Assembly: GCF_037975245.1 (NCBI RefSeq)
Contig: NC_092576.1
Coordinates: 29,304,611-29,368,610, forward strand
Source: Apostichopus japonicus
Lineage: Eukaryota > Echinodermata > Holothuroidea > Aspidochirotida > Stichopodidae
Direction of reading: 5' to 3'
Length of the DNA stretch: 64,000 nt
Positions 32,081 to 46,300 of the stretch are shown piece by piece (within the stretch, counting starts at the first letter, position 1; every line of letters begins with the position of its first letter). The notes below the pieces were generated by a model. The model saw nothing but the letters and a program-made list of their open reading frames with translations, searched no databases and was not told where the DNA came from. A program made the position numbers and the translations under genes.

Positions 32081-33820
32081 TTAGGAGAATGGTGATTTAC
32101 AGTTGAACATTAGATGTCTCGAACTATTTCGATCAATGTGGTAGCAAATGGTCACTTGCACGGATATGTCTATCAGACTTACTGTATTCTGTCTTGCCTT
32201 TCACCACAGTATCAGATAACCCCATTGTAACAGCGTGACTTTCTCTTTTGCATATTGTAATTATATACATTGTCAATTAAAACACAGTGATAATAGAGTG
32301 AAATTCGATGCTCTTACGATGCTTCATAAGTGAAACAAGGAAGTATTGTAATTTTGAAAGCCTATCAGTTGATTTGGTGATATTTGATTTTATTCTGATT
32401 AGCGTTGGCAATGTTTTTAATGATTGAAAGTTCTTTTACCAAGACGAACTTTCATTAACAACCACAATATTTGTGGAAAATGAAACTCAAACTATTACAA
32501 AAAAATGCCTGCAATTACCTTCAGGATCGTCTCGTGGCAGACTATTTTTCGAAAGAACACATTTTCTAATTATAACAGAGCCAGGAAATAATACATGCCA
32601 TTCTTCTTACATGAATAGAAGTTAAAGTAGGTGTCTCTAACAGAAACCAAAAGCTGTAAAGGTTGATATGAGGCTTAACTGTTTTCGTCTTTGAATGATT
32701 TATGCGTTTGGCTATGAAACCGCATTGACTTTATACTTGTCGAGAACGTAGTTCCAATAGAGTTTTCAAATATGAGTCATATTTGTGTCAAATATGAGTC
32801 AAATATGCGTCAAAACTATTGACGCCATAAGAAATATAAAAAATACCAATTTGTATTTAGTTCATTGGTAATTTCACGATCTTATACAGACACTTACTAT
32901 GGGTACAAAATATTGAAATCACAAACCCTGTATCGTTAACACGTTAAATTAAACATTATTTATAGTTTTCACTTGCATTTAATCATGTACTGCTACATAT
33001 ATCGTGCTGTCCAACATTGTACAATGTGTATGTTTGAACGTTTTCATAGGTACTCTGTTATTCACAAACACAGCGTTTTGCAAACCTCCCGAACACCTTC
33101 TTGACTTTGTAGGTATAGTTGATGAGTAAAAAACAGTTCTTACTTTTGCGGCCACGCTAAGAGGCCATTTTTGTAACATGCTATTGACTGCTGTTGCAAC
33201 TATTGAGATGGCTCCCATAACAGTTCGATACAGATTTTCAGTGCAATGCAGACTTTCTTATGTCAGCACTTTAACCGTCTCATCTACTTCGTGTCATATT
33301 GACTAGTTGTTGCATCTCATAAAAACGTCAATTTACATGTCACTTCTACGCTTCCGTACTTAAAGCAATGCATACTACTGAGCAAACAACGCACGTTGTG
33401 AAATACGGTGTGAAATAGCCGCGTGTACAACGGCTATACAAACGCACGTCACTGTCCATCGGGGTCTTTTAAGTGACACTACCAATATTACATAGCTCAA
33501 GTTGTTCTGGAAACTCGACTCAGAAGAAAATGATTTATAAATTGAAATAGTTATACAACCAAACGATAACATTACAGTTCGAATGTGATATACCTTCCCA
33601 TTTGTACTATTTTCACGTGTATGCAGAATCTGTTTTACAAGTAACTGCGTGTATCGTAAATTCGCATGCACACGTGGAATGCACAGGGTCTAAAAAAAAA
33701 TTATATCGTATGAAATGTTCTGGTCTAAGCTGCTTTTTCAATGGGATATGATCCCTATGTGGGGGAGGGAGTACTTTCTGTCTAAACTGTTTGCTGAATT
33801 GTTATATAGATACAGGCTGT
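32081..33820. other. Intergenic, presumed upstream region of receptor D
   Basis: AT-rich with no supported exon. A short array of an 11-bp motif like AAATATGAGTC (about four copies near 32766-32812) is the only structure noted. Open frames near 32979-33671 lack domains and splice sites. Confidence 0.35.
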
Positions 33821-33823
33821 AGC

Positions 33824-33945
33824 ACTAACCATGGGCGGCGATCCTGGGGGGATGGGGGATATATCCCCCACCCCATGAAAATGGGTGGAGGGGATGTAAG
33901 ACACCAAATCCCCGCACCAAATGCCAGGGATAATAATATTCTCAT
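33824..33945. repeat. GC-rich dispersed-repeat-like segment
   Basis: A block with runs of G and C (GGGCGGCGATCCTGGGG, then an inverted C-rich partner) in an otherwise AT-rich region. Its composition resembles remnants of transposable elements; the family is unknown. Confidence 0.4.
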
Positions 33946-34403
33946 GCCTACATTTATGCATCATCGTGAATATACGGCTCTTTTTTAGCTTCATTTCTCA
34001 CCTACCATGAACGCAGTGTGATCTTTTCAAATAAAGCGTCTTTATATAGCAAGAATAGTTGACTGTAGGCTTCATTGGCCCGTATAACAAAAAAAAAGGG
34101 TATTATTCCGCCCACGGTATTGATATAGTTCATATATGCACCCTCATATTATTCAAATAGGCCCTGTACTAGGCCTACACACGTACATGTACACTCGAAA
34201 AGTGGAATGTTTTCAGGCAAGCGGGTCAAAATCCTACTTCCAGTACAGTCATTTAATGTCCCCATCCAACCAACCTGAGAACAGCTGTTCATTTGCAGAG
34301 ATTGCAAACACTTTCCTCTCCTGGCAAATGGCAACGGAACTCGGGGATTGAGACTTAGCCTCTCCTATATTAAGTGGAGGGAAGTTTTGGTATCAGATGT
34401 TGA

Positions 34404-34474
34404 TACCGAAGTTTGAACCAGGGACCTCCAATTGTCACCGCAGGCGAGCACTCTACCATCGTACTGCCCGGCCA
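34404..34474 (-). repeat. tRNA-derived SINE head
   Basis: On the minus strand, a box-A-like TGGTAGAGTGCTCGCCTG is followed about 30 nt later by a box-B-like GGTTCAAAC, the spacing of an internal RNA polymerase III promoter. The sequence does not fold into an intact tRNA (the box B is altered and the 3' acceptor stem does not pair), so it is a SINE rather than a tRNA gene. The SINE body probably continues toward lower coordinates. Confidence 0.65.
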
Positions 34475-34689
34475 AGTTAGCCTACATTTGCTAGGTCTTC
34501 GCATTATTCCCTAAGTTCAACTCATCAGGTTTTCCCTAGCTAAAAAGCAAACGGAATGTAACCGTGTAAATGTGTATTGCATGTGTTTAGGCCTATAATA
34601 GCCTGCATGGGGCTATTTTCTCCATCGAATAATATAGTAGAGCTCTCGAACATTCCAACTTAGCGCCTGAAACAAGATTGACATGGGCA

Positions 34690-34990
34690 ATTTTCCGAAA
34701 ATACCACCCGAAATTTAAAAAAAAAAGGATTTTGGATCCTGATTATGAGATATTTCGGACATGATATCTCTATTTTAAAGTTGGGTATTTGCCGCTTGGA
34801 ATCCTCGGGAAGTGCCGTTTCACGCCATCTAGAGGGATTTTAAATCCCAAAATTTTATTGTACGCTTCGCGCCAACCTATCGTGGCGCTACGCTAAGATA
34901 GTCAACAATGTCATAATCCCCCCCCCCCCCACTCGGAAGAACGGATCGCCGTCTATGGCAATAACTATGTCAAATGTTACAAGAAGTGGA
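34690..34990. repeat. Probable transposon remnant
   Basis: Composition changes here: a segment with GCTTCGCGCC and GTGGCGCTACGC, then a poly-C tract of 14 at about 34918. The CG-rich words in AT-rich DNA are typical of interspersed elements. No coding frame and no ends were found. Confidence 0.3.
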
Positions 34991-35159
34991 TATGTTTTCT
35001 TTCTTTTTGAAATGAATGTGAGCATGAAGACATATACCAAGAGCGAAGATTGTCGGGCCCTCATGATAATCAGTATTAGGTATCGAAGAACCCCTGATTA
35101 TTAATATCATTGTAACAAATGTGACCAATTGAGGTATGATATAATGTAGCGGGTTTATA

Positions 35160-35470
35160 GCGGGCCCATTTGTATTAAATCACGGGGAATCGATGTTAAG
35201 TATTTCAAGTCGGTATATACCACTTTAAATCGACATGATCTACCCGTTTTAATTGACATGTACTGATATATTTCATTTTGAGTCATTTTAAATAAACAAC
35301 TACAAGTGTAAACGGACACACACCGATATATTTCACTTTGGATAATTTTAAATCGACAAATTTCCAACTCATAAACCGTTTCCATAAACCGTTCTGTCTT
35401 ATAAACCGTCTCCAAAACAGTTCGACGTGAATCGACATATGCATTTTTCAATTTAAAAAGACAAATGCCG
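35160..35470. repeat. Degenerate tandem repeats
   Basis: Two diverged units of about 85 bp share GATATATTTCA and a following TTTTAAAT, and a shorter ATAAACCGT word recurs three times at 35372-35408. The words TCGACAT and AAATCGAC recur. Not coding. Confidence 0.35.
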
Positions 35471-37249
35471 ATCTAAATCTACTTATGCGATGCATATCAT
35501 TCATCCACCTCCTTTGCAATTTTATATTTACGATTCGGGAGTAATTGACATCTCTGCCAAACAGAATGTGATCAAATTTGGTAACCGCAAAAATGTCAAT
35601 CATTTTGGAAATTGTTCATATGAGATATTGTTAATATGGTAACGAAAACAGTGTTCAATAATTACTGTACGGTAAAAAATATCTTCTTTTTCTTAGTTTG
35701 TTCACTGTTTCAAAACTATTATGTCCTTTTCGGAGTTTTAAGTTCTAACATTAACAGCTGAAAACAACATGTCATGAAAGATAATGATAGTAGTTATTTT
35801 ATCCGTTATATATTCTCTTTTTGTTTTCTGTTTAGAAGTTTAGACAGTGACGTAAGGTGTAATCCTTTAATGGTTACACATGAAGTGTTACTGGTGTAAG
35901 TAATCAAGGTTTACTGATATACATGAACAAACAAGAGTATTTGAACCTCAGTGGTTTTAAGTTTATCTAATTTTGAACGCTCTGCCGCCCTCTAAAGCCA
36001 GTTTGAAAAAGATGTAACATATGCTGTGTAACACTAAATCCATTTGTAGCACGAAAGTTACTCAAAAATGTTCATTTGAACGGGAACTGCAATAATTATG
36101 CAAACAAATTGAATATTAATAAGGCTCCCATTCTAGTTGACTTAATAGATTAAGCTTTATAACTTCTCCTGTTTTACTGAAGGAGAGACATATTTAGTCA
36201 TTTGCATAGCCGATATTTCATATAATGTGGGCGATATTATATGAACAGAAACGTTTACAATGATTGTTAACTCTATTTACATAAACTTTGGCGATATTAT
36301 ACAAACGGAAATTATGTATTAAGAAATCTTCAAGCTAGAAAATAAAACGGGTGGTTATCAAAATACGCGATTGAGAAAGGGCACACGTTAGCTAGTGCTT
36401 ACTTGAGATTCTTCCGCTGTGGATTCAAGCCAATGTCACATGGACGGTATTCTGACTGGCTTACACTTGGAATGGATACTGCCCCCATCAATCTTACCTT
36501 ATGGGAGCACTTCAAGGTGACTTGAAATAAACGCAACACATTCTGCACGGTTAACATTCTATTGAAAATATGGTTTCTGAATTACAATGTATATAAATGC
36601 AATTATTAAAACGTTTATAATTTGCACGGTTACGATAACAATACCACCGTACACTTATGTGGTATAGTTTACCACCGTACACTTATGTGGTATAGTTTAC
36701 GACATATAGTATCAACCAATTCACATATGCATGCTCTTCCATTTATATATACATAAATATATTAATTCGGACAGCAAACGAAAGTTTAAATTTGCAGTGT
36801 ACGTTTATAACATTATCAAATCAAAGTTCACTCGTTCTAAGAAGTCGCGTTGTATGCAAAATATAGCTACTTAAGTAAACCTTTTGTGAAGTAGGTCACA
36901 AATTACTATTAAAAGAGTAACCTATCCAGCATCAGGTATACCATTGCTGTTTATTTACTTTTGCTGTCCACTTTTAATCCCTTCCTTAATCAATGCTTTT
37001 GTCATTGTTCTTATCATCACATCGTCCATGTTGTGTAAACTTCACAGCTATTAAGATTTCATTGAACTTATTGAAATTTTATTTATTTCAATTTTTTTAA
37101 TTTTATTTAATTTAAATTAATTATACAGCACTATCATGGTTCATGTTGTTTCTTGAAACTTATGTGACATTGTGTACAAAAAATACCGGTTAATTGTAAT
37201 GAACTCGCAAGTAGCGTTGGGGAAGGGGGGCATATAAAGAGACACTCAC
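35471..37249. other. AT-rich region, possible 3' end of receptor C
   Basis: No exon is supported with confidence. A frame with a good GTAAGC donor at about 36408 lacks a pyrimidine-rich acceptor. At 36645-36700 a 29-bp unit containing its own inverted repeat (ACCAC...GTGGT) is duplicated in tandem. The 3' end of receptor C must lie here or just left of 37250. Confidence 0.3.
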
Positions 37250-37314
37250 CAACGTGATAATTTGACACAACATAAGGTAGCAGATCCACGATTTTAGAAA
37301 AGATAGGTGTATTC
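37250..37314 (-). CDS. Candidate downstream exon of receptor C
   Basis: 65 nt, phase 2 to 1, with a good pyrimidine-rich acceptor (ending ACACTAG) and a GTGAGT donor, encoding NTPIFSKIVDLLPYVVSNYH. The pattern is compatible with an LRR-type helix. Exon 38252-38285 leaves in phase 1, so an intervening exon (phase 1 to 2) would be needed and was not found. Confidence 0.35.
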
Positions 37315-40300
37315 CTAGTGTTGAGTGAAATAAGTTTAAGACGTCACATGTACATTATGAGGTATTGTTAGATTGCAAATAAGATCTGTAATTAGGTCTA
37401 AACGCAAGGTTGTGATTTAAGTACTTATGATTTTTGGTTCGAGGTCGAAAAAGAAGAAAGGTGCCCACACCCCTGTATTAGTACCTGCATATAAAGAGGA
37501 ATGTCCACGCGATTGCTTTGCCCCTCTGTGGACAGATATAATTGCAAGTTATTATCCCAGTTTTCCACAAATACGAAAAAAGGGTTAAACGTGAAACAGT
37601 GAGAAAAGCCATAGTTTTTTTCAAAGTCATTCAGTTCACCAACAACAAAACACAAATTTGCGAGCCCCAAGCAGTATTGCCCAAAGTGGCATATATCCTG
37701 TACATGACGTGCCCATGTTCGGTCAAGGTTCGACATTTCCAGGGGAAACTGAGGAGAGTTTCGTAGTTGGAAGCGTCACGGTAAACGTCATTTTCTCATG
37801 AATTTGAAATGTTCACTTCGGATATCGCTGTAAATAAAACCATCGTTGAGATATGTATTACTTGAAAACAAAACTATTGGTGTTATGCGATAAACAAGAC
37901 TATCCAACTATGTCTTCACATAATTATACCATTGCATCACAATTCGAATGAACTTTCAATGTGATATTATTTTGGTGAGTTTCCAGTGTAATTACGTGAT
38001 AGTCAAACACTAGCATGCCATTACCAACTAGGTCTACAAATAATTCTACCATTGCATCACAATTCGAACTAACTTTCTATGTGATATTATTTTGGTGAGT
38101 TTCCAGTGTAATTACGTGATAGTCAAACACTAGCATGCCATTACCATTATGTATTCTTCATACAGCTTGAACGAACCCAACAATTCTACTACTAATTAAT
38201 TTTTATGGGAAACAAGAAAGATGCAAACGCAGCGGAAGAATTGAAAATTACCTGGGTTTTTCTTAATTTCTCGAATTCTGGTGACCTGTGAGAATGCAAA
38301 TCATGAATGTTAACACACCGAACATTGCAATATATCCACCATGTTGACGAAAAATGATACTTTGTCTGTTAAGTTTTATGTTAATCTCTTTACATGTGGC
38401 AAACTTCGCTAAATAAAACTAATGAAATAGTAACATTATTAGCACCGGTAATTGAAAACGACATAACGAAAATGTTTACGTTTACACTAACCTGGCCTGT
38501 TATCCAATCACTTATTACTTTTCGATACTTGTTATCTCTCAAACGAGGACGAATATGCATATACCATTTTTTTATTTTTACAACATTTTCTATGAATACT
38601 ATGTACATTATAATATATACCATATACTTTTATTATATGTACACTTGTATACTATATTTCTACTTTTCTAATATAATATATTGATACATTTGAAAGACCA
38701 CTCCACATGAAGGAAACTCACACCTCAATGAACATGAAAGCATTTAGAATAGTGTCCAAAATAAAGCTTAATTAAAATGGTTAGCTCCGCCCCCCCCCAC
38801 CTGCCCAAACACACACACGGGAAAAATATATAATGTAAAAAATATATAACGTAAAAAATCCAAATTAATACACTATTTCACGGGTGTAAAAGTGATGCAC
38901 ATATAATCACAGTGCTTCTGAAGTCTACTTGTATATCTAACAAAATGTAGTTCTTGTCAAATATTGTAGTCGAATTATAACACACTGAATTATGGACAGA
39001 AATACCAACACGGAACTTTCTAACAACAGTCTGGCTTCGTAAGTTATTCTGTTAGCCCAAATAATACAACATTACTTTTTTTAATAATACACTTGCCTCT
39101 TTCAGATACTCGTCATCTGTAATTTGGGATATGCCATTCGACACCTGCAAATAATTCAAAACAACAACAACATCGATCAGAAGCAAATATTCTACTTTAA
39201 AAGGGACAAGAGATTGCAGTTTGTGCTTGAATAAAGTGAGAACGCCATTTCACAAACGGGTAGAGCTTAGGAATCATACCTGCCAGCAGTCCTCTTGCAG
39301 ATTGAGGAAATACCAAACTACCGATGGATACCAGTTAACTGAAAGGAAGTAAATAAATGCGCAAGTTAACTCAGTGAACAATGAAAGAATCTTAACGTAA
39401 TCAATTCATGATATAATGAAGATTAAAGTTGCATTTTCTGTTAACACTGAAATATCTATTGGACGAAATATCCGTTGTATCAAGACAGGCGTTATCAATA
39501 ACGAGTATCAATTGCTTAAGACAAGAAAAGAGAAAAGGTCACAGACTATTTTGTGTGGTCGCTGTGTCAAAATCTGTGAATAATTGATTTTTCCACAATA
39601 CACACGATTAAGTTCTAAAATATGATCTATGTTTTATATACTTATTCAATAAATTATAACATGAACTGAAATAACGAGTCTAGTATGAAAGCAAGTGAAT
39701 AATCTGGAAAGATTGGACTATTTATGTATTCTTTCTCATTAGAGGCAGTTTTTTTTTTGGATCATTAGGTTTACATCACAAACGTCAAAATATTTGTACC
39801 TGTCACTTTCTTCTGGATTAACTGTTTCAATAAAGCTTCATCTCCAAGAGCACTCGGAACGACAGACGCAGAAAGTCTGGTTTGTTTATAAAAAGAACAA
39901 TGCGATTCGTTGTTAGAATGAGATAAAGAATGACGCAAAGTAAAATATATATCAAATGTTTGCTTAATTGAATGAAAAATTCTTTTCACTCTGTCTGTAT
40001 TTAATTATCACCAAGTCATTTCCCCCCAACTATACCGACCAAAACAACTGAAATTTGTATATGTTTTTTCTTTTGAACGTTCGCAGTTTTTATCAGGCGA
40101 GTGCGATATCACCTCACACACATTCCTTGCTTTCATTCTTTTCGAAAAACGTAGCTGGTTCATGACGGTACTACGGAATATTTATCATATCTTTACTATC
40201 CAATGAACTCTCACCCAATTTGGGTAGTTTCTACAAGTCACATTAATTTTTATGCCTAAGCGTTGTAAAGATGCAACTTGAAATGCGTGACTCCGTTATT

Positions 40301-43300
40301 TATGGAAGCTAAGAAATACCTACGGAAATACTTTTCCCGCCATAAAATAATAAACTTCATTACCAACAGTCTAAACTTACGAAACGTTCTTGAGACTCGG
40401 ACACTGTAAGCTGTACTTCAACAAGTCTTTGAATTCGTTCTCTCCCAGATCATTTTCACTCTCCTCGATCCACAATGTCTCGATTGTGTTTTGACATGAC
40501 AGCTTTAAGCCAGATGTTACGATTATCTCACATTTATCGACATCGATGCCACGGAATGATTCATGAAGAAGTAGTTTTGTCACCTTAATCTGTGGCTGAA
40601 TAGTGAAACAGAATTTTAAGAGAATTTTTTTACTTATTTGAAAGAGATTCCAACTGTTGCTTTCAGAAATGATGACCTGTTTTTAATATTCTGTACATAG
40701 ATGTTGTGGCAGTTGGTCCGAGTTGCTTCGTGATGAGAGTTTGACAGTGTATTTGAACTGTTTTGCTTGATAATCCCAATTTTCACCTACGGCAGCTTGA
40801 CGAGCCTACCGTGGCGGATGTTGTTGCCTTTGGGAAGTGGATAAAGAGGTACCCCGAACACTTTAATTAAGATGCCAAGTTCAATAATATTTGTTTTTTG
40901 TCTTTCGAATATTATACTCACTGTCAGCCTAACCCCCCCCCCCCATCTAGTCTTCAGAGCTATATTTAGTCATCATGAATATATCTATTTTTAAATTACG
41001 CCGTTTTTTCTTTGGGTCGTGATTATTTTTAATTGCTAACATATTCTCCTTGAATAGCATACATATTTCACAGCTGTATAATTTTCTATGCCTATGTAAC
41101 TACGTGTAATACTTGCAGTTTAAAAAAAAATAGATAGAAACATTAAATTAAATGCGTTACCTTCATTGCATATACGATGTCAAGGAGTTGTTGGATAGAC
41201 CTCTGTATTAGCCTGGAATCTTCATGTGCTATATGCACAGTTCTTGAACAGAGATTCTGAATCATATCTTTAATGTGTTCTACCGATCCATTACGCTCCA
41301 AAATACACAAAGTAGCATACTTATCACCACCATCAGTAGCTTTTATGTATTCTATCAGTTGCTTGGCGACCTGCGGGTCTAGTCCGCATGCAAACCGATA
41401 AACGTAATGAAAGTTAGATAAGTCAAGATCCTCTAGGAACTCAAATTTCTCCTCTGCAAGGGTGTCGTCATCGTTATCACTGTGACCATTTCCAGATTTA
41501 ATGACATCTGTCAGATTATTAGCTGCGTACCATTCACAGAATAGGCTATGATAAAACCTAATATTATGTATTGTTTGTATGTGATCAGCCGCAGCAGTCC
41601 CTGGTAAATCCACTGTTTCAGTTAGTTCAGTTTCTCTCAATATACCGACGAGGAGGTAATACTCCACAAAATCCTCGCCAAGTCGGTTTTCTAACTCCTC
41701 CCTTCGCCATTCTGTTCTTCTTTTATCTCTGCATAAACTCTCAAAGGCAATCTTGTTGAGTTCATCGTGGTCTTTCTCGAAACTGGTGTCATGATCAGCA
41801 GGATTGTCTGGTAGTTTCCTCGTATAATGTCTATGAAAGCAAGAAACTACGTAACGGAAAAAAGTAGTAACGGAGGTGCATTCCTTTAGGCTTTGATTCT
41901 CCTGACTCAGATGGGCATACAGTACGAAGAAAAGTGGAAACTGACACAGATCAGCTAGGACTGGGTTATCCAAAAGAAATTCTTTTACGGTCTTTGCTGC
42001 GTTTTCATCTTCCATTGTCACGGCTTTCTTTAAGTATTGGTCCTGGGCCTCCGCGTTGAACCCAGTCAATCGGATGCGCTTTGTACGAGGTGCGAAATGC
42101 TTTGGAAGGCAGCCAGTTCGAGTGGTAAGAATAACTTGAAACTGGGGAAACATTTGCTTTTGTAAAATTGCTGAGAAGTCTGATCGTGAGTTGTTGTGGT
42201 CCGGATATTCATCGAACCCATCAAGTATTATGAGTACAGAGGCAACTCCATCGAGAATATCCTTAATATCATTTGCCTCGAAATGAGAGTCTCTTGGTAA
42301 GATAAACCGCTTGATGGCTTCGTAGAAGGACGATACGCCTTTTAGCTGAATTAGCTTTATGAAGATCAATATTTCTACGTTCCCAATTAAAGAACCGCTG
42401 TTGCAAACACACCATTCATAGGTCATTTGCAGTACAAGCGTTGTCTTACCAGTTCCCGGTTCGGCCTCGATGATGCATCGATTTGACTTTGACCTTTGAC
42501 CGTTGAGAATCTCGTGGTAGGATTTTACATGTTGCCACTTTCTTTCCTCTTTTTTACTAAGGGGGTTACTGCGCAAACATTCAATACCTCCCTCGACAAA
42601 TAAGTCATTGACGTTATAGCTATTTTCCTTTTGGTAAGGTACCGGCTGTACAGAACTATAAAGGAGCTCATATGATTGCTGCAGTTCCCATATAAATTGA
42701 CGTTTCTTTTGTGTTTGTTCTGCAAAAGAGCATTAAAAGTAAGGATTATTAATACAATCAATTCGATAAATGAAATGAAATAAATAATTTCAATGTGAAA
42801 CAGATAAATATTGTGAAAAGTATGTTTCTTCTGTTAGAGGTATGTTTTCTTTAGTTCAGTTAAATAACCCTATAGTCGCACTTGAAGTAACCGAGATTAC
42901 TTTGGTTGATTGGAAAATATATACTCTACCTGTTTCTGAATGGTTTTGAAGCATTTTCAGTTCCTGCCAAAAAAAGTGAAAGGATATGTTTACCTGACCG
43001 TCCAATCTTTGCAAATGGAATGCAACACATTTACGAATACGACCGGTACTTTGTATTAGAAATACATACAATCATATTTGGTAAAGCAAGAGAGCCCCTT
43101 TCCCCACAGAAACTATGGTATTCTATCAAAAGGGGAAACCTTATAGTTACCTCGTCATTCATAGGTTTTGGAGTAGTTCCCGACTCTGAAAGAGAGCACA
43201 AACAATATTCATACACTTTTGATAGTAGAAAATCAGAAAGTTACTATGAAGAACTATATAATAACCTTACCTTAATAAATATTTATTCCAATTTTGCGTA

Positions 43301-46300
43301 ATAGGTAACGTGTTTGTTCGACGTCATTATTTAAAAAGAACCTTCAAAGCACAGCGATGGATATCAACGTGTCGGCCCTACCCGAATCATCCAATGAACC
43401 CATTCTATGGAAAATACGCAAGCCCCCCCCCCAACCCCTCCCGCCAACCCCATATCTCGCTTAGCATGTAGTTTCTTATGTCCAATGTATAATATTTCCT
43501 GGCTGATTTATTGCAGAGCATTTGAATGTATTTGTGCGATGTCCAATACGTTGCTTACCACTTTCATCTATGTCTATGATTCAACATTGTTCAGGATACT
43601 ACCGTTGGCGTATAGAGTAATTTTTATAATTCAGGGGTTTCCTTGAGATATGATATTGATAACAATAACTCACTTTTACACAGAATGATTAAAACTGGAA
43701 TGATGACGATGATTGACAGAACCCCACCAGCAACAATTGGACCATATACAGCTGGAGACAAACTTGTGTCCTTGAGGGGTGTCTCCTGAGTAGTGTTTGA
43801 ATCTGCACAAATAGGAAAATACATAAACGTAGAACTATACTCCAGATAAACTTATTTTACCTAGAGATCACTGCACGCAGAAAATTTGCCTTTTCACAAA
43901 CATTGTATTTTGCTTCTGACGAAAGTTTTTAATATGTAATACAATGAATAGCTATTTTATACACCAAGGAAACAATTGAATTAAGGTAATATTGAAATTT
44001 TCACCCAAGATAAAGCGTGGGCAAGAAACGTAAACAAGTTGGCCCATCTCTCAACACCATGCACCTACATGAATGAGTTAAAGAAACGAAGACAAGCGAA
44101 TCGATAAGGTAACATTACCAGCATAACTATAATCTCTGTCGTATTTTCCATTAGTTAAACTATATCCATGTCATTCCACAATCTTATCGATTTGTGTGAA
44201 CAAAAAAACTAGTGTGAAACACATTTATCGATGACTAACAGTATGAACTAATATGCATATTCCTAAATATAAGCCGAGATGTTCTGAGGTCACCGTACCA
44301 AATGGGAGAAGCAATTCGACCTTGGTAGATAACTGGAATAGCTCGACATTTTCTCCGACAGCATAGCATTCCACTGTTATCCGTTTATCTCTCCCAGGGC
44401 TGGTTTCATAGTCTGTCGTGAGTTCGATGTCTGACGTGTCACCATTAATCTTAGCCGTAGAACGTTGATTGCTGAATGAAATCAGTTCTTTCTCCTCATC
44501 CCGGAATGCCCGCCATTGTAATTGAATCTGTGGCCGTATTCCTTTCACAGAGCAGGTTAGACTGCCTTTTATACCGCTCGTCAACACACAATATTGTACG
44601 TGGTCACAACCATCAATGATTGGATAAGGTGGCACAGGATTTACTGTCGACAAAGTAAAAAGATGAAAGTATTACTTATTTTATTTTTAGAACAGCTATG
44701 AACGAAAATGTACAGTCGACGGTCAATGTCATGTTGTTGCACACAGCAAAATTATATTGAAGACATATTTAAATATAACGATTTTTGCATAGAAATAGTA
44801 ACACGAAAGTGAGGTAAGATTGCTAAGATATGAAGCCTTTTAACAACATTTAACACTTTCATACCGTATACAGCAACTTTGTATGACTTCACCGCCTCTT
44901 TGTTGTCGTCGATAAAAGTACATCTGTAGGTCCCCTCGTGATGTATATCAACTTTAGATACTACCAGGGCGCCCTCTTCATTCAAAGAAAGGCTATCGTC
45001 AAAGATTTTGGAAAAGTTATTCAAACCATGAATGACTGCAAGAGTTTCGAGGGAGCCGTCAATATGTTTCTTTTCCCACACGAGAACGCGAACGTCTGTA
45101 TAGGAACAGTTTAGAGTCAGTTTTGAGTATTGTTCAAATGATACGAAGACTACTTCGTCTAATATTTCTTCGTCTTTTCTATGAATCAGAATTATAGACT
45201 CGTTTTTCTCCAATAAATGCAAAGCGTCTTCAGCTTTACAGACCAAGGTTATTAATTGTGAATGGTCGAATTCACTTGTAACAGTCACTGAAGTGGTTTG
45301 GGTTAATGTGCTCTTTTCAACTGAAGTTCGAAATGAAACATTTCTGTGGCCTTCTTGTGTCCACCTCATCCATGTTAATGGTATTCCTGGTCTGGCTTGC
45401 ATCACTTCACATATGAATTCCCTTTCGAGAGTCCACTGTACGTAGCAGATCTCGGAACCACAAGAACACTGATCGATTACTGGGCAAGGTGTTTGTGGTT
45501 TAACTGTAACACACAATTAAGAAAAATGTAAGGTGTGAATATTAATTATTATCTAAAATACAGTCAGTTGATGATTCGAATATGTGAAGAGACACTCATA
45601 CTAGCATAAGTATCTTAAAGGTACATTTCTGATTATAATTTTTCTCAAAAGATATGTTTTATTATTCAGAGAAGCAAAACGGCAGCTAAATCACACTTAT
45701 CGCACTTCTCAAAATGACATCGGTTACAGTTCAACTTTATCAGGATCAGGAAATTATTCCCTATGATCTTCTGTTGTTGTTTACTATACATGATCTTTCA
45801 GTAGCACAATATCGATAAAGAAGCAGTGTGTAAAATGTTATCAGAGAAATTTTACACCTAAACCGGTAAAAAATCACTCATCACCACTTACCAAAGGTAT
45901 GGACATCAACAGCGTAAATTCTCGGGGAGTCTTCGTTGTCTGTAAACTTGGTTACAGTAAAGATAGTCTCGTGGTTAAGTGTCACGTTGTTTATCAGCAA
46001 CGATCCATCGAACTGAATGTCGAATTCTCCCGAGTCATACCCGGAACCACTTTTGATAGAACCTCCTTCGTAGTTTAATGTCGGATCATCGTCTATAATA
46101 TTAAGTGTGTTATACCAATGAACACTCGAAAAACCATCAGGAAAGTGACAAAGAATAATCCCAGATTTCCCTATTTCCAGGTACTGAGGAGATCTGCAGG
46201 TTTCGTTGGTTCCAAGTCCTAAAACGAGATGAAGTCACATATTAATTCAGGATGTAGGATGGGCTGGGCTAAACTTAAAATCTTCTTCTCTTCAATTACT

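Noticed and set aside
34404-34474. tRNA gene
   Set aside because: Box A is good, but box B is altered and the acceptor stem does not pair; a tRNA-derived SINE explains it better.
36408-36490. Possible receptor C exon with a GTAAGC donor
   Set aside because: The upstream acceptor lacks a pyrimidine tract and the continuity of phase could not be shown.
37425-37736. 103-codon minus-strand frame preceded by a good acceptor
   Set aside because: Phase 0 does not fit receptor C exon 13 (phase 1 exit), no good donor follows, and no domain is recognisable.
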